In this document: one piece after another, positions 15,086-24,249 of the stretch | How positions within the stretch are numbered: the stretch's first letter is position 1 | How the letters are laid out: each line of letters begins with the position of its first letter | Origin: Rhodanobacter sp. | GTDB lineage: Bacteria; Pseudomonadota; Gammaproteobacteria; Xanthomonadales; Rhodanobacteraceae | NCBI GenBank assembly: GCA_022730075.1 | Contig: DZBX01000003.1 | Span: forward strand, 1,157 to 53,794 | DNA length: 52,638 bases | Direction of reading: 5' to 3' | Notes under the pieces: model-generated | Databases searched by the model: none | What the model saw: only the letters and a program-made list of their open reading frames with translations | What the model was told of the DNA's origin: nothing | Position numbers and translations under genes: made by a program

Positions 15086-16759
15086 ATGTGCGGCTTTTTC
15101 GGACTTTTCGATCCGCAGGGTCAGGCCGAGGCGTTGCGCCCGCTGGCGCTGCGCCAGGCACGCTTGCTGCGCCATCGCGGCCCGGACTGGAGTGGCGTGT
15201 ATGCCGATGCGCACATGGTGCTGGCGCACGAGCGTCTGGCCATCGTCGATGTCGCGCACGGCGCGCAGCCGCTGTTGTCCTGCGACGGCGCGCAGGTGCT
15301 GGCGGTGAACGGCGAGATCTACAACCACCGCGATCTGCGCCGCGGCTTTCCCGATTACGCCTTCGCCACCGACAGCGATTGCGAGGTGATCCTGCCGCTG
15401 TGGCGTGCGCAGGGTGCGGCATTTCTCAACGCGCTCAACGGCATGTTTGCCTTCGTGCTGTGGGACCGCGTGCGCGGCGATTGGCTGATCGCGCGCGATC
15501 CCATGGGCATCGTGCCGCTGTACACCGGTCGCGACGAGCACGGTCGTTTGTACGTGGCCTCCGAGATGAAGGCCCTGATCGGCGTGTGCGTGGAGATCGA
15601 GGTGTTTCCGCCGGGGCATTTCCTGACCCGCGGCATGGAGGCGCCGGCGCAGTACTACGCGCCGGAATGGCGCGATTACGAGGCCGTGCGCAACGGCCCG
15701 ATCGAGCCGCTGGTCCTGCGCCAGACGCTGGAGCGCGCCGTGCACCGGCACCTGATGACCGATGTGCCGTACGGCGTGTTGTTGTCCGGCGGGCTGGATT
15801 CGTCCCTGGTGGCAGCCATCACCGCGCGCTTCGCCGCGCGCCGCGTCGAGGACGACGACCGCAGCGAAGCGTGGTGGCCGCGCCTGCATACCTTCGCCAT
15901 CGGCCTCGATGGCTCGCCCGACCTGGCCGCCGCCGAACAGGTGGCCGCGGCGCTGGGCACCGCGCACCACGGCTTCCACTTCACCGTGCAGGAAGGACTC
16001 GACGCGCTCAGCGACGTGATCTACCACGTCGAGAGCTACGACGTGACCACGGTGCGCGCGTCCACGCCGATGTATCTGCTGGCACGGCGCATCCGCGCCA
16101 TGGGCATCAAGATGGTGCTCTCCGGCGAGGGCTCGGATGAGCTCTTCGGTGGCTATCTGTACTTTCACATGGCGCCGGACGACCGCGAGTTCCACGACGA
16201 GCTGGTGCGCAAGCTCGACGCGTTGCACCTTTACGACTGCGCGCGCGCCAACAAGGCCATGGCGGCCTGGGGCGTGGAGGCACGCGTGCCGTTTCTGGAT
16301 CGCGAGTTCATCGACGCGGCCATGCGCACCGCGCCGGCTGCCAAGCGCCCCGGCGCCGGACGCATCGAGAAGGCCATCCTGCGCGAGGCCGGGCGCGGCC
16401 TGCTGCAGGACGCGATCCTGTGGCGGCAGAAAGAGCAGTTCTCCGACGGCGTCGGTTACGGCTGGATCGATGCGCTGAAGGCGCACGCCGAGGCCGACAT
16501 CAGCGACGCGCAGATGACCATGGCCGCGCGCCGCTACGCGGTGAACGCGCCCGGTAGCAAGGAGGCCTACTTGTATCGCAGCCTGTTCGAGCGCCACTTT
16601 CCGGGCGAGGCCGCCGCGCGTCTGGTGCCGGGCGGGCCATCCATCGCCTGCTCCACGCCCACCGCGTTCCGCTGGTCGCAGGCTTTCGCGGACTGCAATG
16701 ATCCCTCCGGGCGCGCGGTGGCGGCGGTGCATCGCCACGGCCTGCCGGAAACCGGCTGA
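15086..16759 (+). CDS. asnB: Asparagine synthase B (glutamine-hydrolysing)
   Basis: Makes asparagine from aspartate, ATP and glutamine. The start must be ATG 15086, because Cys2 (MCGFFGLFD) is the N-terminal nucleophile freed by Met removal. In-frame upstream TTG 15029 and ATG 15056 would bury it, and TTG 15029 coincides with a -35 box. The glutaminase domain (~1-200) has RHRGPDWSG, NGEIYNH and the DSDCEVILPLW region. The synthetase domain (from ~210) has the pyrophosphate loop LLSGGLDSSLVAA, then GEGSDELFGGY and the EARVPFLDREF segment. Length 557 matches E. coli AsnB (554). Upstream is a good promoter; downstream a hairpin separates it from a convergent gene. Confidence 0.95.
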   Translation: MCGFFGLFDPQGQAEALRPLALRQARLLRHRGPDWSGVYADAHMVLAHERLAIVDVAHGAQPLLSCDGAQVLAVNGEIYNHRDLRRGFPDYAFATDSDCEVILPLWRAQGAAFLNALNGMFAFVLWDRVRGDWLIARDPMGIVPLYTGRDEHGRLYVASEMKALIGVCVEIEVFPPGHFLTRGMEAPAQYYAPEWRDYEAVRNGPIEPLVLRQTLERAVHRHLMTDVPYGVLLSGGLDSSLVAAITARFAARRVEDDDRSEAWWPRLHTFAIGLDGSPDLAAAEQVAAALGTAHHGFHFTVQEGLDALSDVIYHVESYDVTTVRASTPMYLLARRIRAMGIKMVLSGEGSDELFGGYLYFHMAPDDREFHDELVRKLDALHLYDCARANKAMAAWGVEARVPFLDREFIDAAMRTAPAAKRPGAGRIEKAILREAGRGLLQDAILWRQKEQFSDGVGYGWIDALKAHAEADISDAQMTMAARRYAVNAPGSKEAYLYRSLFERHFPGEAAARLVPGGPSIACSTPTAFRWSQAFADCNDPSGRAVAAVHRHGLPETG

Positions 16760-16760
16760 G

Positions 16761-16798
16761 CTTGCCCCGAAGGTCTGCAAGTACCGACCTTCCGCAAG
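16761..16798. terminator. Hairpin between convergent asnB and SIMPL genes
   Basis: GAAGGTC (16769-16775) pairs with GACCTTC (16786-16792). Outer CTTG (16761-16764) and CAAG (16795-16798) can also pair. There is no clear U-run. Its place in a 53-nt convergent gap suggests a bidirectional terminator. Confidence 0.45.
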
Positions 16799-16812
16799 CC
16801 AGGAACGGCTTC

Positions 16813-17523
16813 CTAATCGCGCAGCGCGTAATCCAGCGTGGCGACCACGCGCACGGTCTTGTCGATCTGCTGCTGCTCGCGCGCGCCGGGCACCGGATCG
16901 CGCGGCAGGATTTCGATCAGCCCCTGATTGGCGCGCACGATCGGACCGATGCGGCTGCCGGAGTCGTGCGCGAACTGCGCGGCGGCGACGCGCGCGGCCT
17001 TGATCGCGGCGCTGAGCAACGCCGGCTTGATGGTGTTGATGCCGGTGAACAGGTAGCTGGGTCCGGCATCCGGTCCCTGGCCCTGCAGCGCGACACCTTG
17101 CTGCACGAGCTGGCCGGTGGCCTGCGCGGCTTCGGCCACGGCCTGCACGTCGTGGCTGCGCACCAGCAGCGTGGCGCTGACGATATAGCGCTCCTTGTAC
17201 TGCGGCGCGCCCCACTGCTGCGCGGCACGGTCGGTGACCTGCAGGCTGCGCTGGGCGATGGCATCGGCCAGGCCGTGCAGCGCCAGGAAGGCGCGCACGC
17301 TGGCGGTATCGCGCTGCACGCGCGCCTGCACCTCGGCAAGGTTGTTGCCGGCCTCGGCGAAGCTGAGCGGCCACACGGCGAGATCGGCGCGGACATCGCG
17401 CTCGGCCAGTCCCTTGACCGTGACGATGCGCTGCGGCGCGCGCGCGGCGAAGCCGTGACCGACGAACCAGCCGCCGAGCGCGAGGCCGATGGCCAGGATG
17501 CTGGCGGGGATCAGACGCTGCAT
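16813..17523 (-). CDS. SIMPL-domain (DUF541) periplasmic protein
   Basis: 236 residues. An N-terminal hydrophobic segment (LIPASILAIGLALGGWFVG) is followed by a SIMPL domain. The marks are RIVTVKGLAERDVRADLAVWPL near the start, the repeated AEVQARVQRDTASVRAFL helix, a central ERYIVSATLLVRSHD strand and the AIKAARVAAAQFA helix near the end. Members such as E. coli YggE and Brucella BP26 are envelope proteins; YggE is linked to oxidative stress. Without a lipobox, this one is probably anchored by its signal helix or released. ATG 17523 is chosen because it gives the typical short pre-helix sequence; an in-frame ATG at 17544 is possible. Confidence 0.88.
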   Translation of the reverse strand: MQRLIPASILAIGLALGGWFVGHGFAARAPQRIVTVKGLAERDVRADLAVWPLSFAEAGNNLAEVQARVQRDTASVRAFLALHGLADAIAQRSLQVTDRAAQQWGAPQYKERYIVSATLLVRSHDVQAVAEAAQATGQLVQQGVALQGQGPDAGPSYLFTGINTIKPALLSAAIKAARVAAAQFAHDSGSRIGPIVRANQGLIEILPRDPVPGAREQQQIDKTVRVVATLDYALRD

Positions 17524-17827
17524 GGCGCGGCTCCGCGAGGGCATGCGGCATTATGCGCCGCGGCGCCGCATGCTGTCCGCGCGCGCGGGCTGGCTGACGC
17601 AGGCGCGCGGCCCGCGCCTGATGGCGCACGACCCTTGCTGCGCGTGCTGGTCGACGCGCAAATGCTGTGACCGCGCGCACGCTGCCTAGGAATCGGTCGC
17701 ATGGCGCTGACACGAAAATGTGTTAATCATCCACGCAGGGGCGCGAAGCGGCCACGCAAGTGGCTGATTCACAGGCGCTGAGCCTGCGCGTAAAGCCATT
17801 GAATCCGACATGACCCTGGGGGCCGAT
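17524..17827. other. Intergenic region without recognised gene
   Basis: A 304-nt gap between the SIMPL gene (minus) and the lipoprotein gene (plus), so divergent promoters should lie here. The stretch 17713-17735 (ACGAAAATGTGTTAATCAT) is locally AT-rich and is the most promoter-like part. A 66-codon open frame at 17489-17689 does not look like a gene. I see no RNA gene. Confidence 0.6.
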
Positions 17828-19414
17828 ATGAAATGCATGATGCAGATCCTGCTGCTGGCCTGCCTTGCCGCGCTGCTGGCGGCTTGTGGTGGCGGTGCCG
17901 GGGGCAGCGGCACGGCCGCGAGCACAGCGCCCGCCAGCCTCGGCGTCACGCTCAGCCTCAGCGTGAGCGGCAGTGGCACCGTCACTTCGAGTCCCGCCGG
18001 GATCGATTGCGGCAGCACCTGCAGCGCCAGCTTCAGCAGTGGCACCCAGATCACCCTCACCGCCGCGCCCGCCAGCGGCTACGCATTCGCCGGCTGGGGT
18101 GGCGCGTGCTCGGGCACGACGAGCACCTGTACCTTCACGCTCAGCCAGACGCAATCGGTCAGTGCCAGTTTCACGCAGTTGCCGGTTTACACACTCAGCG
18201 TCAGCGTCAGCGGCAACGGCGCGGTCGCGTCCAGCCCCGCCGGCATCAGTTGCGGCAGCACCTGCACGGCCGGTTTCGCCAGCGGAACGCAGGTGACGCT
18301 CACCGCCACGCCCAGCAATGGCGCCACGTTCAGCGGCTGGGGCGGCGCCTGCGCGGGCACCAGCACCACCTGCGCGGTCACCATGGGCCAGGCGCAATCG
18401 GTGACGGCAAGCTTCGGCGGCGGCACGATCACGCTGAGCTCGCACCTGTTCGCGCCCACCAGCTTCTGGTATCAGCCGATCCCGGCCAATGCGCCGCTGA
18501 ACGCGAACTCGGCAGCGTATGCGCAGAACCTGGCCAGCCAGGTCCAGACTTACTACGGCGACGTCAACCTCAACACCGACACCTACGCCGCGCCGGTCTA
18601 TTACGTGCAGACCAGCGGCACGCCCTACACCACCAGCAGCGACCCGAACGCCACGCCGCTGTTCCAGGTGAGCGGCACGGTCGACGTGGCATCCAGTGGC
18701 GCCTGCAACAGCTCGGGTTACGTCGACCCGGCGCTGGCCGCGCAGTGGCAGGGCGTGCCGATTCCCGCCGGCGCCACGGTGGCCAAGGGCACCGACAAGG
18801 AGATGGACATCTACGACATCAGCACGCAGACCTTCTGGGAGTTCTGGGTGATGAGCAACACCAATGGCCAGTGGAGTGGCTGCTGGGGCGGGCGCATCCA
18901 GAATGCCGGCCAGAGCGATGGCATTTTCCCCAATCCCTACGGCGGCTCGGCCACCGGATTGCCGTACGAGGCGGGTGAAATCACTGCCGCTGAACTTGCC
19001 AGTGGCAAGATCGACCACGTCATGGGCATCGCCATCGTCAACGCCGCTGCATGGAACGTGTTTTCCTGGCCGGCCAACCGTTCGGATGGCTACAACCCGA
19101 ACAACCTGCCCGACCAGATTCCCGAGGGCATCCGCATGCGCCTCGATCCCAGCGTCGACGTCGATGCGCTCAACCTCAACCCGATCGCCCGCACCATCGC
19201 CATCGCCGCGCAGAAATACGGTTTCGTGGTGTGGGACAAGGCCGGCTCGGTCACCCTGCGGATGAGCAACCCGATGAGCTACCAGCTTGCCGGCAAGCCC
19301 AACCCCTACGTCGCCCTGTTCGGCAACACGGCCTCGTACGCCATCTTGAATGGATTCCCATGGGACAAGATGCAGTTCCTGCCGATGAACTACGGACAGC
19401 CAACGTCGCCGTGA
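17828..19414 (+). CDS. Lipoprotein with two tandem cysteine repeats and unknown C-terminal domain
   Basis: 528 residues. The signal peptide ends in a lipobox, LLAAC20, followed by a Gly/Ser/Thr linker, so the protein is lipid-anchored. Residues ~40-115 and ~120-197 are two copies of a 'bacterial repeat' (divergent InlB-B-like) domain. Each has the pattern SGxGxVxSSPAGIxCGSTC, then FAGWGGACSG and a final CTFTLSQTQSVSASF-type strand. The four cysteines per copy could form disulfides. The remaining ~330 residues (WYQPIPANAPLNANS, MDIYDISTQTFWEFWVMS, IPEGIRMRLDPSVDVDALNLN) resemble a family of secreted proteins of unknown function also seen in actinobacteria, going by memory. ATG 17828 follows a GGGGG run better than ATG 17810. 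Confidence 0.75.
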   Translation: MKCMMQILLLACLAALLAACGGGAGGSGTAASTAPASLGVTLSLSVSGSGTVTSSPAGIDCGSTCSASFSSGTQITLTAAPASGYAFAGWGGACSGTTSTCTFTLSQTQSVSASFTQLPVYTLSVSVSGNGAVASSPAGISCGSTCTAGFASGTQVTLTATPSNGATFSGWGGACAGTSTTCAVTMGQAQSVTASFGGGTITLSSHLFAPTSFWYQPIPANAPLNANSAAYAQNLASQVQTYYGDVNLNTDTYAAPVYYVQTSGTPYTTSSDPNATPLFQVSGTVDVASSGACNSSGYVDPALAAQWQGVPIPAGATVAKGTDKEMDIYDISTQTFWEFWVMSNTNGQWSGCWGGRIQNAGQSDGIFPNPYGGSATGLPYEAGEITAAELASGKIDHVMGIAIVNAAAWNVFSWPANRSDGYNPNNLPDQIPEGIRMRLDPSVDVDALNLNPIARTIAIAAQKYGFVVWDKAGSVTLRMSNPMSYQLAGKPNPYVALFGNTASYAILNGFPWDKMQFLPMNYGQPTSP

Positions 19415-19423
19415 GGGTCGTCG

Positions 19424-20962
19424 TCAGTGGCCACCGGAAGCGGCCGCGCCGGCCTTGGCGATGAATGGCGGCTTGGCGAACCACATCACGCCGATCAAAG
19501 CGACGAACAGCCAGCCGAGTATCCAGAACAGGTCGACGGTGGACACCATGAAGCCCTGCGCGGTCACCACCTGGTTGAGCACCGCCTCGGCGCCCTGCGT
19601 GCTGCCGGTGACCTGGGTGAGCTGTTGCAGCGCCGCGCGCGTGTTGGGCGAATACACGTTGATGTGATCGCCCAGCACCGCGTGCTGCACGGCGGCGCCG
19701 CGATCCCACACGTAGGTGGTGATCGAGGCCGCGAAGCTGCCGGCCACGGTGCGCAGGAAGGTGGCCACGCCCGATCCCGAGGCGATCTCGCGCGTTTCCA
19801 GGTCGGACAGCAGGATGGTCAGCACCGGCATGAAGAACAGCGCCACGCCCAGGCCCTGCCAGAACTGCGCCCAGGCGATGTCGCCGAAGCTGACCATGGT
19901 GTTGAAGTCGGCGCGGTAGAACGACACCAGGCCCATGGCCAGGAACGACAGCGAGGCGAGGATGCGCAGGTCGTAGCGCCCGCCGTAACGACCGACGAAG
20001 AACGTCAGCAGCACCGGCAGGATGCCGACCGGCGCGGCGGCGAATCCGGCCCATTCGCTGGTGTAGCCCAATTGCGTCTGCACCCATAGCGGCACGATCA
20101 GATTCAGCGCGAAGAACGCCGCGTAGGCCAGCACCAGCGCCACCGTTCCGGCGGCGAAGTTGCGGTGTCGGAACAGCTTCAGATCGACGATGGGTTCGCG
20201 GTCGGTCAGCTCCCAGATGACGAACACGGTCAGCGTGATGGCGGCGATGATCGCCAGCACCACGATGAAGTCCGAGCCGAACCAGTCGAGCTGGTTGCCC
20301 TTGTCCAGCAGGATCTGCAGCGAACCCACGCCGAGAACCAGCGTGATCAGGCCCACGTAGTCGATGCGCGGGCGCTGCGTGGTTTCCGGCCGCTTGTGCA
20401 TCTGCAGCCAGACCATGAACGAGGCGAAGATGCCGATCGGCACGTTGATGAAGAAGATCCAGCGCCAGGAATAGTTTTCGGTGATCCAGCCGCCCAGCAC
20501 CGGCCCGGCGATCGGCGCCACCACGGTGACCATGGCGATCAGCGCCAGCGCCTGCGGGCGTTTTTCGGTGGGATAGATCGACAGCAGCAGCGCCTGGGTG
20601 ATCGGGTACATCGGCCCGGCCACCGCGCCCTGCAGCGCGCGGAAAGCCACCAGCATGCCCATGCTGGCGGCGAAGCCGCACAGCGCGGAGGTGATCGAGA
20701 ACAGCAGCGTGGCCAGCACGAACAGGCGCACCTCGCCGAAGCGCTTGGCCAGGAATCCGGTCAGCGGCAGGGCGATGGCGTTGGCCACGGTGAACGAGGT
20801 GATCACCCAGGTCGCCTGGGTCACCGTCGAGCCGGTGTCGCCGGCGATGGTCGGCAGCGACACGTTGGCGATCGACAGGTCGAGCACCTGCATGAAGGTG
20901 GCCAGCGACAGGGCGAACGTGGTCAGGCCCACGTTCGCCGGGCGGTACAGCGGTTCGCTCAT
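19424..20962 (-). CDS. emrB: EmrB/QacA-type MFS drug exporter (DHA2 family)
   Basis: Proton-driven inner-membrane exporter. The 512-residue protein has about 14 hydrophobic spans. DHA2 hallmarks visible are MQVLDLSIANVSLPTIAG in helix 1, WVITSFTVANAIALPLTGFL, the loop motif LAKRFGEVR, AFRALQGAVAGPM and the helix-5 motif GPVLGGWITENYSWRWIFFINVP. It ends the efflux operon, 9 nt after emrA. EmrB pairs with the adaptor EmrA and an outer-membrane channel, and all three are encoded here side by side. Substrates are usually hydrophobic drugs, uncouplers or fatty acids; the real one is unknown. Confidence 0.93.
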   Translation of the reverse strand: MSEPLYRPANVGLTTFALSLATFMQVLDLSIANVSLPTIAGDTGSTVTQATWVITSFTVANAIALPLTGFLAKRFGEVRLFVLATLLFSITSALCGFAASMGMLVAFRALQGAVAGPMYPITQALLLSIYPTEKRPQALALIAMVTVVAPIAGPVLGGWITENYSWRWIFFINVPIGIFASFMVWLQMHKRPETTQRPRIDYVGLITLVLGVGSLQILLDKGNQLDWFGSDFIVVLAIIAAITLTVFVIWELTDREPIVDLKLFRHRNFAAGTVALVLAYAAFFALNLIVPLWVQTQLGYTSEWAGFAAAPVGILPVLLTFFVGRYGGRYDLRILASLSFLAMGLVSFYRADFNTMVSFGDIAWAQFWQGLGVALFFMPVLTILLSDLETREIASGSGVATFLRTVAGSFAASITTYVWDRGAAVQHAVLGDHINVYSPNTRAALQQLTQVTGSTQGAEAVLNQVVTAQGFMVSTVDLFWILGWLFVALIGVMWFAKPPFIAKAGAAASGGH

Positions 20963-20971
20963 GGTGACGGC

Positions 20972-22180
20972 TCAGCGCTGCGTGGCGTGCGTGGCGGGCA
21001 GCGCCGAGGCAGGCCCGGCATTGGCGTGGATGATGCGCGCGATCAGCGCATCGGCGGCGCGCAGCTGGCCGTCATAGACCAGTGTCCGCAGCGCCGGTCT
21101 GCTGCGCGGCTGGGTGGCCAGCATGGCGCCGCTCTGGTTGTGCAGATTGACCTCGACCGTCATCGACAGGCCGACGCGCAGTGGATGCTTGAGCAGCTCG
21201 TGCTGGTCCAGGTCGATGCGCACCGGCAGGCGCTGCACGATCTTGATCCAGTTGCCGGTCGCGTTCTGCGCCGGCAGCAGCGCGAAGGCGCTGCCGGTGC
21301 CGATGCCGAGGCCCTGCACGTGGCCGTGATACGCCACGCCGCCGCCGTACACGTCGGAGGTCAGCGTCACCGGCTGGCCGATGCGCATGTCGCCGATGTT
21401 GGTTTCCTTGAAGTTGGCGTCCACCCACACGTGATCCAGCGGCACGATGGCCATCAGCGGCGTGCCGGGCATGACGCGTTGGCCCAGCTGCACGTTGCGC
21501 TTGGCCACATAGCCTGAAACCGGCGCCAGCAGCCTGGTGCGCACCAGATCCAGATAGGCCTGGCGCAGCATGGCGGCGGCGGCGAGCACGTCGGGCTGCC
21601 GCGCCAGCACGGTCTCGGCGATCGGCGCGCGACTGCTGTTCAACTGCTCGCGCGCGGCGCCCAGTGCGGCGCGCGCGGCGGCCAGCGCATCGGCGGCGTG
21701 CTGCATGTCCTGTGCCGAGATCGCGCCAGTGCCCTTGAGCTTGAGCACGCGCGCATTGTCCTGTTCGGCACGACGCAACTCGACCTGGCGCGTGGCCAGC
21801 AGTGCCTGCGCGGCGCCGGCGCCGGCATACAGCGCGCGCACGCGGCGCACGGTCTGCGCGAGATTGGCCTCGGCGCGCTCCAATGCGACGCGAGCATCGG
21901 CGGCGTCGAATTGCACCAGCGTCTGTCCGGCGCGCACGAAGTCGTTGTCATCGGCGTCGATGGCGGTGACGGTGCCCGGCACCAGCGGGGTGACCGCGAC
22001 GATGTTGGCGTGCACATAGGCATCGTCGGTGCCGGCGTACCAGCGCCCATCCAGCCAGTACCAGGCGCCCCACGCCAGCAGTGCGAGCACGACGATGACG
22101 AACACCAGGCGCAGCAAGAACTTGCGGCGCGGGTTGGATGTGGCCGCGGCGGCGGGTGCGGTGGGGGCGGGCGTGCTCAT
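20972..22180 (-). CDS. emrA: EmrA-type membrane fusion protein (HlyD family)
   Basis: Periplasmic adaptor of 402 residues, anchored by one N-terminal helix (LRLVFVIVVLALLAWGAWYW). The order is that of HlyD/EmrA: a lipoyl-half YAGTDDAYVHANIVAVTPLV, a long coiled coil with EANLAQTVRRVRALY and VLKLKGTGAISAQDMQHA, the second lipoyl-half LLAPVSGYVAKRNVQLGQRV, and the EmrA-typical GSAFALLPAQNATGNWIKIV near the C-terminus. Its start overlaps the stop of the OMF gene by 4 nt (22177-22180), so translation is probably coupled. Part of the marR-OMF-emrA-emrB operon. Confidence 0.93.
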   Translation of the reverse strand: MSTPAPTAPAAAATSNPRRKFLLRLVFVIVVLALLAWGAWYWLDGRWYAGTDDAYVHANIVAVTPLVPGTVTAIDADDNDFVRAGQTLVQFDAADARVALERAEANLAQTVRRVRALYAGAGAAQALLATRQVELRRAEQDNARVLKLKGTGAISAQDMQHAADALAAARAALGAAREQLNSSRAPIAETVLARQPDVLAAAAMLRQAYLDLVRTRLLAPVSGYVAKRNVQLGQRVMPGTPLMAIVPLDHVWVDANFKETNIGDMRIGQPVTLTSDVYGGGVAYHGHVQGLGIGTGSAFALLPAQNATGNWIKIVQRLPVRIDLDQHELLKHPLRVGLSMTVEVNLHNQSGAMLATQPRSRPALRTLVYDGQLRAADALIARIIHANAGPASALPATHATQR

Positions 22181-23640
22181 GGCTGGATCTCGGCAACGTT
22201 GGCGGGGGTGGGGGAGCCGGCTGGCGGCACATACCCGCCACCCAGCGCCACGACGAGGCTGACGCCGGCGCTGAGTCGGTCGGCGCGCAGTTGCGCCAGG
22301 CGCTGGTCAGCCTGCAGCAGATACTGCTGCACCTGCAGGGCCTGCATCTCGCTGATCACGCCGGCGCCGAGCTGGTCCTGCGCCAGTTTCCAGGACAACG
22401 CGGCGGCGGCCTGCGCCTGCTCCTGCGCGCGCAGTTCGCGATCCAGCGATTGCGTGGCGCTGACGCCATCAGCGACTTGGTGGATGGCCTGCACGAGCAC
22501 GCCGTTGTATTGCGCGACCGCGGCGTCGAAGGCGGCATCCTGGCCGGCGAGGTTGGCGCGCAGGCGGCCGCCGCCGAACAGCGGCAGGCTGATCGCCGGG
22601 GCGAACTGCTCGTAGTGCGACGCGCCTTCGAGCAGATCGCCCGCGCCCAGCGAAGCCAGGCCGAGGCCGGCGGCGAGGTTGATGTTGGGCAGGAATGCCG
22701 CGCGCGCGACCTTGATCGCGCGCGCCTCGGCCTCGACGCGCCACAGCGCGGCGGTCACGTCCGGACGCCGCGCCAGCAGCGCGGCGGGCAGCGTGGCCGG
22801 CAGCGCCAGCGGCGCGGCGCGCAAGGGCGCGGGCGCGTGCAGCTCGTCGGCGAAACCCGGGCCCTGGCCACACAGCGCGGCCAGCGTCAGCGCCGCGGCG
22901 CGTTCACCGCGTTGCGCCGCTTCCAGTTGTTGGCTGGCCGCAGCCTGCGCCGCGCTCGCGGCGGCCAGCTGCATGTGGTCGTCCACGCCGGCGGCAACGC
23001 GCTTGCCGGTCAGTTCCAGCAGCTGCGCGCTGCGCGCGAGATTGGCCTTGAGGATGGCCACGCTTTGTCCGGCGTAGGCGTAATCGATGTAGGCGCGGGT
23101 CACATCCGCGGCCAGTTGCAGACGCGCGGCGCTGGCTTCGACGGCCACGGCGCGCGCCTGATCGACCGCCGCCTCCCATTGCGCGCGCTGCCCGCCCCAC
23201 AGGTCGAAGCTGTAGTTGAAGCTGAGTCCGGCACGCCACAGCGTGGCGTAGTGGCCGCCCAGCGGCGCGCCGATCACCGTCGGCGGGATGCGGATGCCGT
23301 CGGCCGATACCCCGGCGCCCAGCGTGGGCATGCGCGCGGCATCGGCACCGGCGGCCACGGCCCGGGCTTGGCGCACGCGTGCGGCGGCTACCGCCAGATC
23401 GGGATTGCTGGCCAGCGCGACATGGATCAGATGATCGAGCTGGGCATCGTGGAAGCTGCGCCACCAGTCGGCGGCGGGCCACGCAGCGGCTTGCCGCGGC
23501 ACGCCGGACAGCATGTTGCCCATGGCCAGGCTGTTGGCGGCAAGCGGCGCCTGCCGTGGCTTGAGGCCGCCAGGACTGACGCAGCCGGCGAGCAGCAGGG
23601 TGCCCAGTGCCAGCGCCAGCGGCTTGAGGATTGGTGACAT
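22177..23640 (-). CDS. NodT-family outer-membrane efflux lipoprotein
   Basis: TolC-type channel of 487 residues that completes the Emr pump. The signal peptide ends in a lipobox, LLLAGC19, so the protein is acylated. Two outer-membrane-efflux repeats are seen. The first includes WWRSFHDAQLDHLIHVALASNPDLAVAAARVRQARA; the second includes LARRPDVTAALWRVEAEARAIKVARAAFLPNINLAAG. The RRPDV segment is a family mark. It lies 8 nt after marR and overlaps emrA by 4 nt. Similar proteins are named NodT, OprM or FusA; no specific name is justified. Confidence 0.92.
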   Translation of the reverse strand: MSPILKPLALALGTLLLAGCVSPGGLKPRQAPLAANSLAMGNMLSGVPRQAAAWPAADWWRSFHDAQLDHLIHVALASNPDLAVAAARVRQARAVAAGADAARMPTLGAGVSADGIRIPPTVIGAPLGGHYATLWRAGLSFNYSFDLWGGQRAQWEAAVDQARAVAVEASAARLQLAADVTRAYIDYAYAGQSVAILKANLARSAQLLELTGKRVAAGVDDHMQLAAASAAQAAASQQLEAAQRGERAAALTLAALCGQGPGFADELHAPAPLRAAPLALPATLPAALLARRPDVTAALWRVEAEARAIKVARAAFLPNINLAAGLGLASLGAGDLLEGASHYEQFAPAISLPLFGGGRLRANLAGQDAAFDAAVAQYNGVLVQAIHQVADGVSATQSLDRELRAQEQAQAAAALSWKLAQDQLGAGVISEMQALQVQQYLLQADQRLAQLRADRLSAGVSLVVALGGGYVPPAGSPTPANVAEIQP

Positions 23641-23648
23641 GGCGGGGC

Positions 23649-24116
23649 TCAGTTCGAGGGGTCGCTGGAGCTCAGGGACTCGATGATGCGTTTGAGCAGA
23701 TCGCGCAGCGCGTCGCGTTCGGTTTCGCTCAGGTTTTCCAGTGCGTGCGCCATGGTGCGTTCACCGCAGCCACGCATGCGCGACCACAGCGCGGCGCCGG
23801 CTTCGGTGGGGATCACGCGCACGCAGCGGCGGTCATCCGGATTGGGCTCGCGGCGCACATAACCTTTCTCCTCCAGACCATCGAGCACGCGCGTCATGGC
23901 GCCGGCATCGTGGCCCAGCGCCTGCGCCAGCTCGCCCGGCGCCAGTGGCGCGCACTGCGCCAGCCTCTTGAGCGCGGCGAATTGGGTGTGATTGATGGCC
24001 AGGCCATTGGCGGCCAGCTCGGCTTCGAGCGCGCTGACCAGCCGCGCGCGGGCCAAGCCCAGCAGCAAACCGAGGTTTTCCTCGGCACCTTGGGGGAGAT
24101 TGCAAATGGGCGTCAT
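23649..24116 (-). CDS. MarR-family transcriptional regulator of the efflux operon
   Basis: 155 residues with a winged helix-turn-helix. NHTQFAALKRLAQCAPLAPGELAQALGHDAGAMTRVLDGLEEKGYV gives the HTH, and RREPNPDDRRCVRVIPTEAG gives the wing with the typical DxR. MarR proteins bind palindromes and are released by small ligands. As first gene of the efflux operon (8 nt before the OMF gene), it most likely represses the operon and perhaps the divergent pagL gene. ATG 24116 is chosen; an in-frame TTG at 24140 would add eight residues. Neither start has a strong ribosome-binding site. Confidence 0.88.
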   Translation of the reverse strand: MTPICNLPQGAEENLGLLLGLARARLVSALEAELAANGLAINHTQFAALKRLAQCAPLAPGELAQALGHDAGAMTRVLDGLEEKGYVRREPNPDDRRCVRVIPTEAGAALWSRMRGCGERTMAHALENLSETERDALRDLLKRIIESLSSSDPSN

Positions 24117-24249
24117 GGCCTTACTTGTGTGGGCAAGCAATGAAGTGGATCAGCAGTGAAACTTTGATCGCAGTTGATGTTCGAAGTTCCATGCCTAAGC
24201 AATAATAGTTCAAGCAAGCTTGTCATGGGTCGCGTCCCGATGAAATTCA
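24117..24249. promoter_or_regulatory. Divergent control region, marR operon / pagL
   Basis: A 133-nt region, more AT-rich than its surroundings. CTTG-TGTGGG-CAAG (24124-24137) and the palindrome CAAGCTTG (24216-24223, within TTCAAGCAAGCTTGTCA) share the CAAG/CTTG half-site, as expected if one regulator binds both ends. ATAATA at 24203-24208 reads TATTAT on the minus strand, a possible -10 box. No good -35 partner could be fixed. Confidence 0.45.

Noticed and set aside
17489-17689. 66-codon open frame with several cysteines (CCACWSTRKCC)
   Set aside because: It begins inside the SIMPL gene in another frame, has no ribosome-binding site and very basic composition. It is most likely chance.
14741-17713. 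990-codon open frame on the minus strand
   Set aside because: It runs across asnB and the SIMPL gene in other frames, with basic low-complexity sequence. AsnB on the plus strand has all catalytic motifs.
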